From positions 1-64,000 of the forward strand of contig JBBDIX010000073.1 in NCBI GenBank assembly GCA_040880235.1: a DNA stretch of 64,000 nucleotides, read 5' to 3'. This document shows, piece by piece, positions 37,129 to 46,394 of this stretch. Numbering within the stretch: the first letter of the stretch is position 1; each line of letters opens with the position of its first letter. The notes beneath the pieces are model-generated. The model worked only from the letters and a program-made list of their open reading frames with translations, searched no databases and was not told where the DNA came from. A program made the position numbers and the translations under genes. This DNA is from JBBDIX01 sp040880235 (GTDB lineage Bacteria > Actinomycetota > Nitriliruptoria > Nitriliruptorales > Nitriliruptoraceae).

Positions 37129-39777
37129 ATGACCGAACTGCCCAGCGCGTACGACCCTGCCTCCGTGGAGCCCGACCTCTATCTGGACTGGGAGTCCGCG
37201 GGGCTGTTCCACGCGTCTGCTGACGACGACGGTGAACCCTTCTCGATCGTCATCCCGCCCCCGAACGTCACGGGATCCCTGCACCTGGGTCACGCGCTCG
37301 ACTACGCGATCCAGGACGCGATCATCCGCCGCGAACGCATGCGCGGGCGCAACGCCGTGTGGATACCCGGCACCGACCACGCCGGCATCGCCACGCAGAA
37401 CGTCGTCGAACGCCTGCTGGCCGCCGAGGGCACGGATCGCCACGAACTCGGCCGTGAGGCCTTCATCGAGCGGGTGTGGCAGTTCCGTGCCGAGTCCGGG
37501 GGCACGATCCTGCGACAGCTGCGTGAACTGGGCGCGTCGGCCGACTGGGACCGTGAGGTCTTCACGTTCGACGAGGACCGGTCACGTGCCGTGCGTGAGG
37601 TCTTCGTCGCACTGTACGAGCAGGGGCTCATCTACCGCGGCACCCGGTTGATCAACTGGTGTCCGCGCTGCGCGACCGCCCTGTCCGACATCGAGGTGGA
37701 GCACCGCGACGTCGAGGGTGAGCTCACCCGTTTCCGCTACCCGTTCGCCGACGGTTCCGGCGACGGCATCGAGGTGGCCACCACCCGTCCGGAGACGATG
37801 CTCGGCGACACCGCGATCGCCGTGCACCCCGACGACGACCGCTACCGCGGACTGGTCGGCAGGACCGTGCGTCATCCGTTCCAGGATCGCGAGTTCGCGA
37901 TCGTTGCCGACGAGTACGTCGACCCCGAGTTCGGGTCCGGAGCGGTCAAGATCACCCCGGCCCACGATCCCAACGACCACGCCATGGCGCTGCGTCACGA
38001 CCTCGAGGTCATCGACATCCTCGACGACTCGGCGGTCACCACCGACGTGGTGGGCGAGCGCTTCGCAGGCCTCGACCGCTTCGAGGCGCGACGCGCCGTG
38101 GTCGCCGCCCTCGACGAGGCGGGCCTGCTGCTCGGGGTCGACCGGCACGACCACGCCGTCGGCCACTGTTCACGGTGCGAGACGGTGGTGGAGCCACGGC
38201 TGTCCGAGCAGTGGTTCGTGGCGATGCGCCAGCTCGCCGAGCGTGCGGCCCGGGCGGTGCGTGACGGACGGACCGTGTTCGTGCCCGAGTCGAGCACGCG
38301 CGGGTTCCTCGAGTGGCTCGACAACCTGCACGACTGGTGCATCTCGCGCCAGATCTGGTGGGGCCACCGCATCCCCGCGTGGTACGGACCCGGTGGGCAG
38401 ATCCGCGTCAGCCGCGAGGACGTCACCGACGACGGTTGGGCGCAGGACCCCGACGTGCTCGACACCTGGTTCTCCTCTCAGCTGTGGCCGTTCAGCGTGT
38501 TCGGCTGGCCAGAGCGCACCCCGGAACTCGAGGCCTGGTTCCCGACGTCGACGCTGGTGACCGGGTACGACATCAACACGTTCTGGGTCAGCCGCATGCT
38601 GATGATCAGCCTGTGGTTCACCGACGACGTGCCGTTCCGGGTCGTGCACAACCACGGGCTGGTGCGCGACGAGCACGGCAAGAAGATGTCGAAGTCGTTC
38701 GGCAACGTCATCGACCCGCTCGATCTCATCCGCTCCCACGGAGCCGACGCGACCCGGTTCGCGCTGATGCGGTCGGCCGCCCCCGGCGCCGACGTCCCGA
38801 TGGCCGAGGAGTGGGTCGAGGGTGCCCGACGGTTCGCCAACAAGCTGTGGAACGCCGGTCGGTTCGCGCTCGTCAACCTCGACGGAACGACGCCCGGAGA
38901 CCTGCCGGCTGTCGACGCCCGGGCACTCGAGGACCGGTGGATCCTCAGTCGGCTCGCCAGGACGCACGCCGACGTCGACGCGGCCTATGACGCCTACGAC
39001 TGGCCCGTCGCCGCGCGCGGCCTCTACCACTTCGTGTGGGACGAGCTCGCCGACTGGTACCTCGAGGCCCTGAAGCGCCGCATGCACGGCGACGACCCGG
39101 CCGAGGCGGACGCCGCCCGCCGGACGCTCGCACACGTGCTGGACACCGTCCTGCGGCTGCTGCACCCGGTGATGCCGTTCGTGACCGAGGCGATGTGGCG
39201 CTCCCTGACGGGTGCGTCGGGCGGCGGTGACTCCCTGATGGTCGCCGCATGGCCGGACTCCGACGAGCGCCTGATCGACGCCGACGCGGAAGCGCGGTTC
39301 GACGTGCTGCGTGGTCTGGTGACGGAGGTCAACCGGTTCCGGTCCCAGAACCGGATCGCGCCCTCCGCACGCTTCGAACTGACCCTCGAGTCCGACCGGC
39401 GCGACCTGCTCGAGGAGGAGGCAGACCTCGTGACCTCGCTGGCCGGCCTGTCGGGCCTCGTGTTCGCCGACACGCTCCGCGACGCGCCGGGGACCTCGAC
39501 GATCGTGTTCCCGGCGGGACGCGCCCAGGTGGCGCTCGCCGGGCTGATCGACGTCGCCGCCGAGGTCGAACGTCTGGACCGGGAACTCGATCGTGTCGCG
39601 CAGGAACGTGCGCGCATCGAGGGCAAGCTCGCCAACGAGTCGTTCGTGTCCCGTGCGCCTGCCGAGGTCGTCGACCGAGAACGCGCACGGCTGGCGGAAC
39701 TCGACCGGACCGCGGGCGAACTCGCGCAGCAGCGTGACGCGCTGGGGGCCATCGATGGCCCGCCGACGTCGGACTGA
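37129..39777 (+). CDS. valS: valyl-tRNA synthetase
   Basis: An 882-aa class I aminoacyl-tRNA synthetase that charges tRNA-Val. PPPNVTGSLHLGHAL (residues 43-57) contains the HIGH-type motif, WIPGTDHAGIATQ follows, the CP1 editing domain is in the middle, and KKMSKSFGNVIDP (about residue 520) is the KMSKS loop. The C-terminus ends in the usual coiled-coil tRNA-binding arm (AAEVERLDRELDRVAQERARIEGKL...). The ATG at 37129 has only a weak upstream purine run. A -10-like TAGCAT lies at 37078-37083. No T-box is visible in the 64-nt leader. Confidence 0.97.
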   Translation: MTELPSAYDPASVEPDLYLDWESAGLFHASADDDGEPFSIVIPPPNVTGSLHLGHALDYAIQDAIIRRERMRGRNAVWIPGTDHAGIATQNVVERLLAAEGTDRHELGREAFIERVWQFRAESGGTILRQLRELGASADWDREVFTFDEDRSRAVREVFVALYEQGLIYRGTRLINWCPRCATALSDIEVEHRDVEGELTRFRYPFADGSGDGIEVATTRPETMLGDTAIAVHPDDDRYRGLVGRTVRHPFQDREFAIVADEYVDPEFGSGAVKITPAHDPNDHAMALRHDLEVIDILDDSAVTTDVVGERFAGLDRFEARRAVVAALDEAGLLLGVDRHDHAVGHCSRCETVVEPRLSEQWFVAMRQLAERAARAVRDGRTVFVPESSTRGFLEWLDNLHDWCISRQIWWGHRIPAWYGPGGQIRVSREDVTDDGWAQDPDVLDTWFSSQLWPFSVFGWPERTPELEAWFPTSTLVTGYDINTFWVSRMLMISLWFTDDVPFRVVHNHGLVRDEHGKKMSKSFGNVIDPLDLIRSHGADATRFALMRSAAPGADVPMAEEWVEGARRFANKLWNAGRFALVNLDGTTPGDLPAVDARALEDRWILSRLARTHADVDAAYDAYDWPVAARGLYHFVWDELADWYLEALKRRMHGDDPAEADAARRTLAHVLDTVLRLLHPVMPFVTEAMWRSLTGASGGGDSLMVAAWPDSDERLIDADAEARFDVLRGLVTEVNRFRSQNRIAPSARFELTLESDRRDLLEEEADLVTSLAGLSGLVFADTLRDAPGTSTIVFPAGRAQVALAGLIDVAAEVERLDRELDRVAQERARIEGKLANESFVSRAPAEVVDRERARLAELDRTAGELAQQRDALGAIDGPPTSD

Positions 39778-39786
39778 CGTGCCGAC

Positions 39787-41154
39787 GTGACCGACGACAC
39801 CGTCCTCGCTGCAGACCGCGACGCGTTCGAGCGGGCCCGAGACGCCCTGTTCGCGCGGGGTCCCGGGCGCATGATCCCGGACCTGGCGAGGATCACCGAA
39901 CTCACTGGCCTGCTCGGAGATCCCCAGCTCGCCTACCCGACCGTGCACGTCACCGGCACCAACGGCAAGGGCTCGACGGTGCGGATGGTCGCGTCGTTGT
40001 GTGCGGCCGTGGGCATCAGCGCCGGGACGTACACCTCGCCGCACCTGCAGTCCATCCGCGAGCGGATCGGGCGGGCCGGCGAACCGATCGACCCGGGGTC
40101 GTTCGCGCGGGTGCACGACGAGGTGGCGGTGATCGCCGACCTGCTCGACGAGCGTGCCCGAGCGTCCGGGGACGCGGAGCCCGACACGGTCACGTTCTTC
40201 GAGATGCTCACCGCGATGGCCTTCGCATGGTTCGCCGACGCGCCGGTCGACGTCGGGGTCGTCGAGGTCGGCATGGGTGGACGCTGGGACGCGACCAACG
40301 TCGTGCGCGGTGACGTCGCGGTCCTCAATGAGATCGACCTCGACCACACCGAACTTGGCGGCACCCCGGTGGAGGTCGCCGGGGAGAAGGTCGGCATCGT
40401 CAAGCCGGGCTCGCACGTGGTCACCTCGCGCCAGACCGACGAGGTCGCCGCGGTCATCGCTTCGGCGGCACGCGAACACGATGCGACGCTGTGGCGACTC
40501 GGACACGAGTTCGACGTGACGTCCGACCGGGTCGCGATGGGTGGTCGGTTCGTCGACCTGCGGGTCGGCGAGCGGGTCGTGACCGACGTGATGGTTCCGC
40601 TGTACGGCGCCCACCAGGCGCGCAACGCCGCCGTCTCCCTCGCCGCGTTCGCCGGGTTCACCGGCGAGTCGTTCACGTCCATGGACGACGACGTGCTGCG
40701 TGAGGGGTTCGCCGCCGTGGAGGTCCCGGGGCGCCTGGAGGTCGTGCACCGCGAACCCACGATCGTGCTCGACGGGGCCCACAACCCACTCGGGGCCCGG
40801 GCCGTGGCCGCCGCACTCGAAGAGTCGTTCGGGTTCCGCGAACTGGTGCTGGTGGTGGCGTGCCTCGAGGAGAAGGACGTCGTGGGGATCCTGTCGGAAC
40901 TGCGGACCGTCGCCTCCCACGTGATCGTCACGCGAGCGGACTCGCCCCGCGCCATGGACGTCGCAGGGATGCACGCGGCCGCACTGGAGGTCTGGGAATC
41001 GACGGGCGTGGCCGTGGAGGCCGCCGACTCCGTCGCCGACGCGCTCGACCTCGCCACGAACCTCGTGTCGGACGGCGACGGGATCCTCGTCACCGGTTCG
41101 CTGCACACCGTCGGCGAGGCCCGAGCGCGCCACCGACCGGTCGATGACGCGTAG
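39787..41154 (+). CDS. folC: folylpolyglutamate synthase / dihydrofolate synthase
   Basis: A 455-aa Mur-ligase-type enzyme that adds glutamate to dihydropteroate and to folates. VTGTNGKGSTVRMVASL is the P-loop, GTYTSPHLQSIRERI the folate region, and VGMGGRWDATNVV and LDGAHNPLGARAVAAAL are further hallmarks. It begins at GTG 39787, 9 nt after the valS stop; valS-folC adjacency is common in Gram-positive bacteria. Confidence 0.94.
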   Translation: MTDDTVLAADRDAFERARDALFARGPGRMIPDLARITELTGLLGDPQLAYPTVHVTGTNGKGSTVRMVASLCAAVGISAGTYTSPHLQSIRERIGRAGEPIDPGSFARVHDEVAVIADLLDERARASGDAEPDTVTFFEMLTAMAFAWFADAPVDVGVVEVGMGGRWDATNVVRGDVAVLNEIDLDHTELGGTPVEVAGEKVGIVKPGSHVVTSRQTDEVAAVIASAAREHDATLWRLGHEFDVTSDRVAMGGRFVDLRVGERVVTDVMVPLYGAHQARNAAVSLAAFAGFTGESFTSMDDDVLREGFAAVEVPGRLEVVHREPTIVLDGAHNPLGARAVAAALEESFGFRELVLVVACLEEKDVVGILSELRTVASHVIVTRADSPRAMDVAGMHAAALEVWESTGVAVEAADSVADALDLATNLVSDGDGILVTGSLHTVGEARARHRPVDDA

Positions 41155-41240
41155 TCTGGGCATCCCCGTGGCCGTGCGCGGTCTGGCGGGGACGGTCCCG
41201 ACGGGACGACGGCAACAGACGACGACCCTGGAGGTCACCG

Positions 41241-41657
41241 GTGGCAGTGGAGAAGACGCTCATCCTCGTGAAGCCCGACGGCGTGCGCCGCGGCCTGGTC
41301 GGGGAGGTGGTGGGACGCATCGAACGCAAGGGCTGGACGCTGGAGGCCCTCGAGCTGCGAACGATCGACCGTTCGGTTGCCGAGTCCCACTACGCCGAGC
41401 ATGTCGAGCGCCCCTTCTTCGGGGAACTGGTCGAATTCATCACCTCCGCGCCACTGGTCGCGATGTGTGTCCGCGGCGACGACGCGATCGCCGGCATGCG
41501 CGCACTCATGGGGGCGACCAACCCCATCGAGGCGACGCCCGGCTCGATCCGCGGCGACTTCGCCACCGTGATCGGGGAGAACATCGTCCATGGGTCCGAC
41601 TCGCCGGAGAGCTCGGCGCGCGAACTCGAGATCTTCTTCCCCGGTCGCTTCCAGTAG
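41241..41657 (+). CDS. ndk: nucleoside diphosphate kinase
   Basis: A 138-aa NDP kinase that equilibrates nucleoside di- and triphosphates through a phosphohistidine. EKTLILVKPDGVRRGLVGE is the N-terminal strand, RALMGATNPIEATPGSIRGDFA surrounds the nucleotide site, and the catalytic histidine is in NIVHGSDS. The GTG at 41241 has GGAGGT 7 nt upstream. TAGTCT at 41152-41157, just at the end of folC, is a candidate -10 element with a leader of about 80 nt. Confidence 0.96.
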   Translation: MAVEKTLILVKPDGVRRGLVGEVVGRIERKGWTLEALELRTIDRSVAESHYAEHVERPFFGELVEFITSAPLVAMCVRGDDAIAGMRALMGATNPIEATPGSIRGDFATVIGENIVHGSDSPESSARELEIFFPGRFQ

Positions 41658-41738
41658 TCCCCAGGCCCGCGGCGTTCCGCGTCGTCGGGGTCCGCGCGGC
41701 CATGCACGATGGCTCCCTCATCCGTGGAGGAGCATCAC

Positions 41739-42239
41739 GTGACGCAGATCGCCGTGCCCGACACCTGGACGCCCGGTCCGACGACGGGGACTGTGCGTCC
41801 CGGTCCCGGATGTGCCACGTGTGACCGCTTCGAGGTGATCTCCCCGCGCCCACGCGCAGAGATCACCTCGCCCGACGCGGCCGCCCGAGTGCTCGTCCCG
41901 GCGTTCGACGGTGCGGACCGCGAGCGATGCGTCGCGGCGCTGCTCGACACGAAGCATCGCCTGCGTGCGATGGTCACGGTCAGTGTCGGGTCGATCGACC
42001 ACACCTTCATGGCGCCACGGGAAGTGCTGCGAGACGCCCTGCTGGCCAATGCCGCGGCCGTCGTGCTCGCCCACAACCACCCGTCGGGCGACCCGTCTCC
42101 GTCCCGTGACGACGAGGCCGTCACCCGCAGGCTGATGCGGGCGGGCGAACTGGTCGGGGTGGAGGTGCTCGATCACCTGGTGATCGGGGCCGACCGTTGG
42201 GTGAGTCTGGCGCGACGAGGGGTGGCCACGGACAACTGA
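41739..42239 (+). CDS. JAB/MPN-domain protein, RadC-like, short form
   Basis: A 166-aa protein that is essentially only the JAB metalloprotease-like domain of RadC (UPF0758). The metal motif is LAHNHPSGDPSPSRDD; the preceding APREVLRDALLANAA and following VEVLDHLVIGADRWVSL match RadC. The helix-hairpin-helix N-terminal half of RadC is absent, replaced by about 45 residues with a CxxC pair (GCATCDRF). RadC's role in DNA repair was never firmly established, and deubiquitinase-like peptidase activity is only suggested by the fold. The GTG at 41739 has GGAGGAG 6 nt upstream. Confidence 0.88.
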   Translation: MTQIAVPDTWTPGPTTGTVRPGPGCATCDRFEVISPRPRAEITSPDAAARVLVPAFDGADRERCVAALLDTKHRLRAMVTVSVGSIDHTFMAPREVLRDALLANAAAVVLAHNHPSGDPSPSRDDEAVTRRLMRAGELVGVEVLDHLVIGADRWVSLARRGVATDN

Positions 42240-42260
42240 TGATCGTGGCTGGCCACCTCC

Positions 42261-45113
42261 TCACTCGAGGTGCGGGTGGTGGCCCGTCGCCTGCAGGTGG
42301 AGCGCGTCGACCAGGGTGCGGGCCCCACGGAGGCTCGCGCTGCGGTCGTCGAGTTCGATCGTCAGCTCCCAACGTGTGCCGGCGTCGACGTGGACCAGGC
42401 TCAGCACGTCGCGCGGGACGCTCGAGCGCCGCACCGACGTGCGGGCCAGTCGGGGTTCGGGGTCGTCGGAGCGATGGATCTGCAGGGTCCAGCTGGCCGT
42501 GTCGAGGATGTCCATCACCGTGTCCGCGAGTGTCGTCAGCAGTTCCTCCGTCTCCGTCGCGTCGGCAACCACCTGCGTGGTCCAGCGGTCGAGGGCGGCC
42601 ACCCGGGGGATGCCGTCCGTGGGGTGTCGTTCGTGGCGGCGACGATCGTGTGCGGGACGTCGTACCGGGACCGTGGTGCTGTCGGTGGTGGGGTCGGCGT
42701 CGCCGGCGACCACGACCGTCTCGCCGCGCATGATGGCCCGGTGTTCGGCCGCGTCTGCCCGTGCGACCACCATCCTGCGACTGGTGTCCGCGTCGTTCAC
42801 CGCGACGACGCCGCAGTGGAGTCGCGGCTGGGGAACGGGCCCGGTGAGCAGGCGTTGCTGGGCACGCTCCAGTCGGGCGGCGACCTCGTCGGGCGGCAGG
42901 GTGGCCACCACGCAGAACTCGTCACTGGAGATTCGTGCGACCAGGGCGTCCGGGAACCCGGGGATCTCCGCGGACAGGGCGGCGCCGGTCCGGATGAGCA
43001 CCTCGTCGCCGGTCTGGTGGCCGAACTCGTCGTTGATGGCGTGCAGTGCCTCGACATCGACGAGTGCGACCGCGAGTCCGACCCGGGTCGCGGGATTGTC
43101 GAGCAGCACGTCCAGGTGCCACTCGAGGGCGCGGCGGTTGGGCAGCCCGGTCAGCTGGTCCTCGCTGGCCAGACGACTGATCCGTGTCAGGTCCTCGGCG
43201 TGCCGGATGGCCACGGCGAGAAACCCCGCGACGGTGCTCAGCGGTGGACCGTCGGCAAACGTGAACGACGGGGCGCCGAGTGCCGTCGCCGCCTGTAGGC
43301 ATCCCCAGACCTCCCCGTCGACCACGATGGGGACGTAGGCGGCGGATCCGCGCTGGCGCTGTCGCAGGTGTGCCTGCTCGACGGGGTCGCCAGCGGGATC
43401 CCCCAAAGTCTCCACGTGGAACGTGCGCTGCAGGACCCTTGACAGGCCGGCGGGCAGGTCCGCCACGGTGTAGACCTCGTTCGCGGGCTGGCGGTACTCG
43501 CCCGGTCGCAGATCGCCCAGGTTGACGAGGACGCGGGCGATGGGTGGATCGTCCGGGGTCCCACCGTGCTCGAATCGTCCGAGGGACAGGGACGACGCCC
43601 CGATGAACTTGCGGGCCTCGTCGGCGGCCACCTCGAGGATGTCCTCGAGGCTCCCGGACACGCCGATCGCGCGGATCAGGCCGGCCAGGGCGCGCAGTTG
43701 CTCTTCCGGGCTACCGCTGGAGGTCCTTCCCCGGCTCAGCACGAACGCGGTCGCCTGCGGGTCGGAGACCGACGGCGTCGCCCACCAGTCCGCCACGCGT
43801 GCACGCAGTTCGGCGTCCACGGCCGGATCCGGGTGTGCGGCGAGCAGTGCGGGATCAGGTTGCAGAGCTCCTCGCGCCCTCTGTACCGACAACGCCCAGG
43901 CGGTGCGGGCGATGGCCCCGGCGGTCGTGTCGCGGGAGATGATGGGCGTCACGGCGAGCGCACCGAGCAGTTCGCCGACCTCGACGTCCACATGTGTGAC
44001 GTCGATGTCGGCGCCGTTGAGCAGCGCCTCGACGTCCGGGATGGTCGCGAGCAGGGCGGCGGCATCGGTGCGCAGCCGGTGGGCGCCGATCGCGGAGGCG
44101 ATGACGACGGCGACCGCGGCCGCGTCCGCGCGCACCACGGCCGTGGCCGGGTCCGCAGCGATCAGGAACCTCGACAGGCCGATGCCGACCTCGAGTGCGT
44201 CCTGCGACAGGCCCTGGCTGCGGATGACGGGCAGCATCGTCTCGTCGGCGAACCGTGCCGAACGCAGGTCGAGGTCCTCGCCGCGGGCCGGTCGGCCGAA
44301 CAGGTAGCCCTGGCCGAGCTGACATCCCCAGCTGCGCAGGATCCGTGCCTGTTCGATGGTCTCGATGCCCTCACCGACGAGTTCGAGTCCGAGTGAGCGC
44401 GCCATGCCGATGGTCGCCTGCACGATCAGCCCGCGCCCGCGCACGGTGCGGTCCTCCTGCAGTGCGGACACGAACGACCGATCCAGCTTCACGATCCGTG
44501 CCGGGGTGTTGGCGAGCAGGTCGAGGGAGCCGAACCCGGTCCCGAAGTCATCGAGCGACATGACGACCCCGGCGGACGTCAGGGAGTACATCGTCTCCTG
44601 GGAGACCGCGTTGTGGTCCAGCGCTGCGGTCTCCGTGATCTCGATGACCAGCGCTCCGTTGGGCAGACCGTTGGCGGCGAGGATGGCGAGCACCCGGGAC
44701 GTGTACTCGGGGTCCTGGAACTCGGTGGGGGAGGCGTTGACGTGCACGAGCAGGTCGGGCACCGCGACACGCCACACGGACAGCCATGCGCACGTCTCCT
44801 CGAGCACATAGGTCCCGAGCACGCCGATCAGGCCGGAGTCCTCTGCGACGGCGACGAGCCGGGGAGCGCCCGCCAGTTCGTCCGCTGGCGGGGGTTCGAG
44901 GCGGACCAGTGCCTCCACGGCGACGACACGGCCGTCGTCGAGATCCACGATGGGTTGAAAGGCCACGTGGACGGCGCCATCGGTCAGTGCCTGGCCCAGC
45001 ACGTCGGCCGGAGATCCGCCTGTGGTCGCGGTCGTTTCACGCCACCGGCGGACTGCCTCGAGGCTCGCCCCGCGGTCCACCTGCGGAGGCTGCGTCCGCG
45101 GTTGCTCGGTCAC
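42261..45113 (-). CDS. c-di-GMP turnover protein, EAL-GAF-GGDEF
   Basis: A 950-aa cytosolic signalling protein. The EAL domain is N-terminal (about 40-290) and looks catalytically complete: EALVRLE, VHVNASPTEF, EITETA, LDDFGTGFGSL, KLDRSF, VGEGIET and GQGYLFGRP. A 200-residue helical linker follows, then a GAF-like sensor (about 490-640), then a diguanylate cyclase fold (about 655-815). Its signature is SSDEF rather than GGDEF, so cyclase activity is doubtful. A last sensor-like domain closes the protein. EAL before GGDEF is the reverse of the usual order. GTG 45113 has GGAGGT 7 nt upstream. It diverges from mreB across 194 bp. Confidence 0.92.
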   Translation of the reverse strand: MTEQPRTQPPQVDRGASLEAVRRWRETTATTGGSPADVLGQALTDGAVHVAFQPIVDLDDGRVVAVEALVRLEPPPADELAGAPRLVAVAEDSGLIGVLGTYVLEETCAWLSVWRVAVPDLLVHVNASPTEFQDPEYTSRVLAILAANGLPNGALVIEITETAALDHNAVSQETMYSLTSAGVVMSLDDFGTGFGSLDLLANTPARIVKLDRSFVSALQEDRTVRGRGLIVQATIGMARSLGLELVGEGIETIEQARILRSWGCQLGQGYLFGRPARGEDLDLRSARFADETMLPVIRSQGLSQDALEVGIGLSRFLIAADPATAVVRADAAAVAVVIASAIGAHRLRTDAAALLATIPDVEALLNGADIDVTHVDVEVGELLGALAVTPIISRDTTAGAIARTAWALSVQRARGALQPDPALLAAHPDPAVDAELRARVADWWATPSVSDPQATAFVLSRGRTSSGSPEEQLRALAGLIRAIGVSGSLEDILEVAADEARKFIGASSLSLGRFEHGGTPDDPPIARVLVNLGDLRPGEYRQPANEVYTVADLPAGLSRVLQRTFHVETLGDPAGDPVEQAHLRQRQRGSAAYVPIVVDGEVWGCLQAATALGAPSFTFADGPPLSTVAGFLAVAIRHAEDLTRISRLASEDQLTGLPNRRALEWHLDVLLDNPATRVGLAVALVDVEALHAINDEFGHQTGDEVLIRTGAALSAEIPGFPDALVARISSDEFCVVATLPPDEVAARLERAQQRLLTGPVPQPRLHCGVVAVNDADTSRRMVVARADAAEHRAIMRGETVVVAGDADPTTDSTTVPVRRPAHDRRRHERHPTDGIPRVAALDRWTTQVVADATETEELLTTLADTVMDILDTASWTLQIHRSDDPEPRLARTSVRRSSVPRDVLSLVHVDAGTRWELTIELDDRSASLRGARTLVDALHLQATGHHPHLE

Positions 45114-45272
45114 GCAGGTGACCTCCCTGGTCCGGCCCGGGCGGTCCACCGACGCTCATCGAGACGCAGGCCAGGACCGCTCATCCCACGGTCGGCCCCC
45201 GTCGGCCGAAGAGGGGGACTCTACAGGTTCGAATGGCCGACCGGAGTGGCTCCTCGCGTTCCTCGGCGGTGT

Positions 45273-45278
45273 TAGTCT
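45273..45278 (+). promoter_or_regulatory. -10 element upstream of mreB
   Basis: TAGTCT lies 29 nt before the mreB GTG; no clear -35 is visible. It would drive the whole mreBCD-mrdA-rodA run. Confidence 0.4.
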
Positions 45279-45307
45279 CGACCGCAACACGACGATTCAG
45301 GCCTGGC

Positions 45308-46348
45308 GTGGCGAGCTTCACCTCCACCTTCCAGTTCCTCGGCCGAGACATGGCCGTGGACCTCGGCACCGCGAACACCCTCGTCTACGTGCGAGGCCGC
45401 GGCATCGTGCTCAATGAGCCGTCCGTGGTCGCCATCAACACGCGCAACGGCGCGATCCTCGCCGTCGGCTCCGAGGCGAAGCGGATGATCGGCCGCACTC
45501 CGGCCCACATCATCGCGGTGCGTCCCCTGAAGGACGGTGTGATCGCCGACTTCGACGTCACGGAGAAGATGCTCCGCTACTTCATCCAACAGGTGCACAA
45601 GCGGCGCTTCCTCGCCAAGCCACGTGTGGTCGTGTGTGTCCCGTCGGGGATCACCGGGGTCGAACAGCGTGCCGTCGAGGAGGCCTCCGTGCAGGCGGGT
45701 GCGCGTGCGGCCTACATCATCGAGGAGCCGATGGCGGCGGCCATCGGTGCAGGACTGCCGATCCACGAGCCCGCAGGCAACATGGTCGTCGACATCGGCG
45801 GGGGGACGACCGAGGTCGCGGTGATCTCGCTCGGGGGGATCGTGACGTCGCAGTCGATCCGCATCGGCGGAGACGAACTCGACGAGGCGATCATCTCCTA
45901 CATCAAGAAGGAGTACTCGCTCATGCTCGGCGAACGCACCGCCGAGGAGATCAAGATGGCGGTGGGCAGCGCGTTCCCGCTTCCCGACGAGCCCCACGCG
46001 GAGATCCGTGGACGCGACCTGGTGTCCGGACTGCCCAAGACGATCATCCTGTCGGCGGACGAGGTCCGCAAGGCGATGGAGGAACCGGTCAACGCCATCA
46101 TCGACGCGGTCAAGAACACCCTGGACAAGACCCCGCCGGAACTCGCTGCGGACATCATGGACAAGGGCATCGTCCTCACCGGCGGTGGGGGTCTGCTCAA
46201 GGGGCTCGACGAACGGCTGAAGCACGAGACCGGCATCCCGATCCACGTGGCGGAGAACCCGCTGTCGTCGGTCGCGATCGGATCCGGGAAGTGTCTGGAG
46301 GAGTTCGAGGCCCTCAAGAAGCTGTTGATCTCGTCTTCCCGCCACTGA
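45308..46348 (+). CDS. mreB: rod shape-determining protein MreB
   Basis: A 346-aa actin homologue that organises lateral cell-wall growth. The ATP-site motifs are DLGTANTLVYVRGRG, the phosphate-2 segment VVDIGGGTTEVAVISLGG, and the adenosine loop VLTGGGGLLKGLDERL; KRMIGRTP and IRPLKDG-type segments are also present. The start is GTG 45308; there is only a weak RBS, and an internal ATG at 45350 would remove part of the membrane-binding N-terminus. First gene of the elongation cluster. Confidence 0.96.
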   Translation: MASFTSTFQFLGRDMAVDLGTANTLVYVRGRGIVLNEPSVVAINTRNGAILAVGSEAKRMIGRTPAHIIAVRPLKDGVIADFDVTEKMLRYFIQQVHKRRFLAKPRVVVCVPSGITGVEQRAVEEASVQAGARAAYIIEEPMAAAIGAGLPIHEPAGNMVVDIGGGTTEVAVISLGGIVTSQSIRIGGDELDEAIISYIKKEYSLMLGERTAEEIKMAVGSAFPLPDEPHAEIRGRDLVSGLPKTIILSADEVRKAMEEPVNAIIDAVKNTLDKTPPELAADIMDKGIVLTGGGGLLKGLDERLKHETGIPIHVAENPLSSVAIGSGKCLEEFEALKKLLISSSRH

Positions 46349-46394
46349 CCGACCGCGCATCGAGGCGCTGTGGGCGACACGGAGGCCTGCGCTC

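Noticed and set aside
38170..41238. 1022-codon minus-strand frame opposite valS and folC
   Set aside because: Covers two certain housekeeping genes; the translation is His/Asp/Arg-rich without any fold signature.
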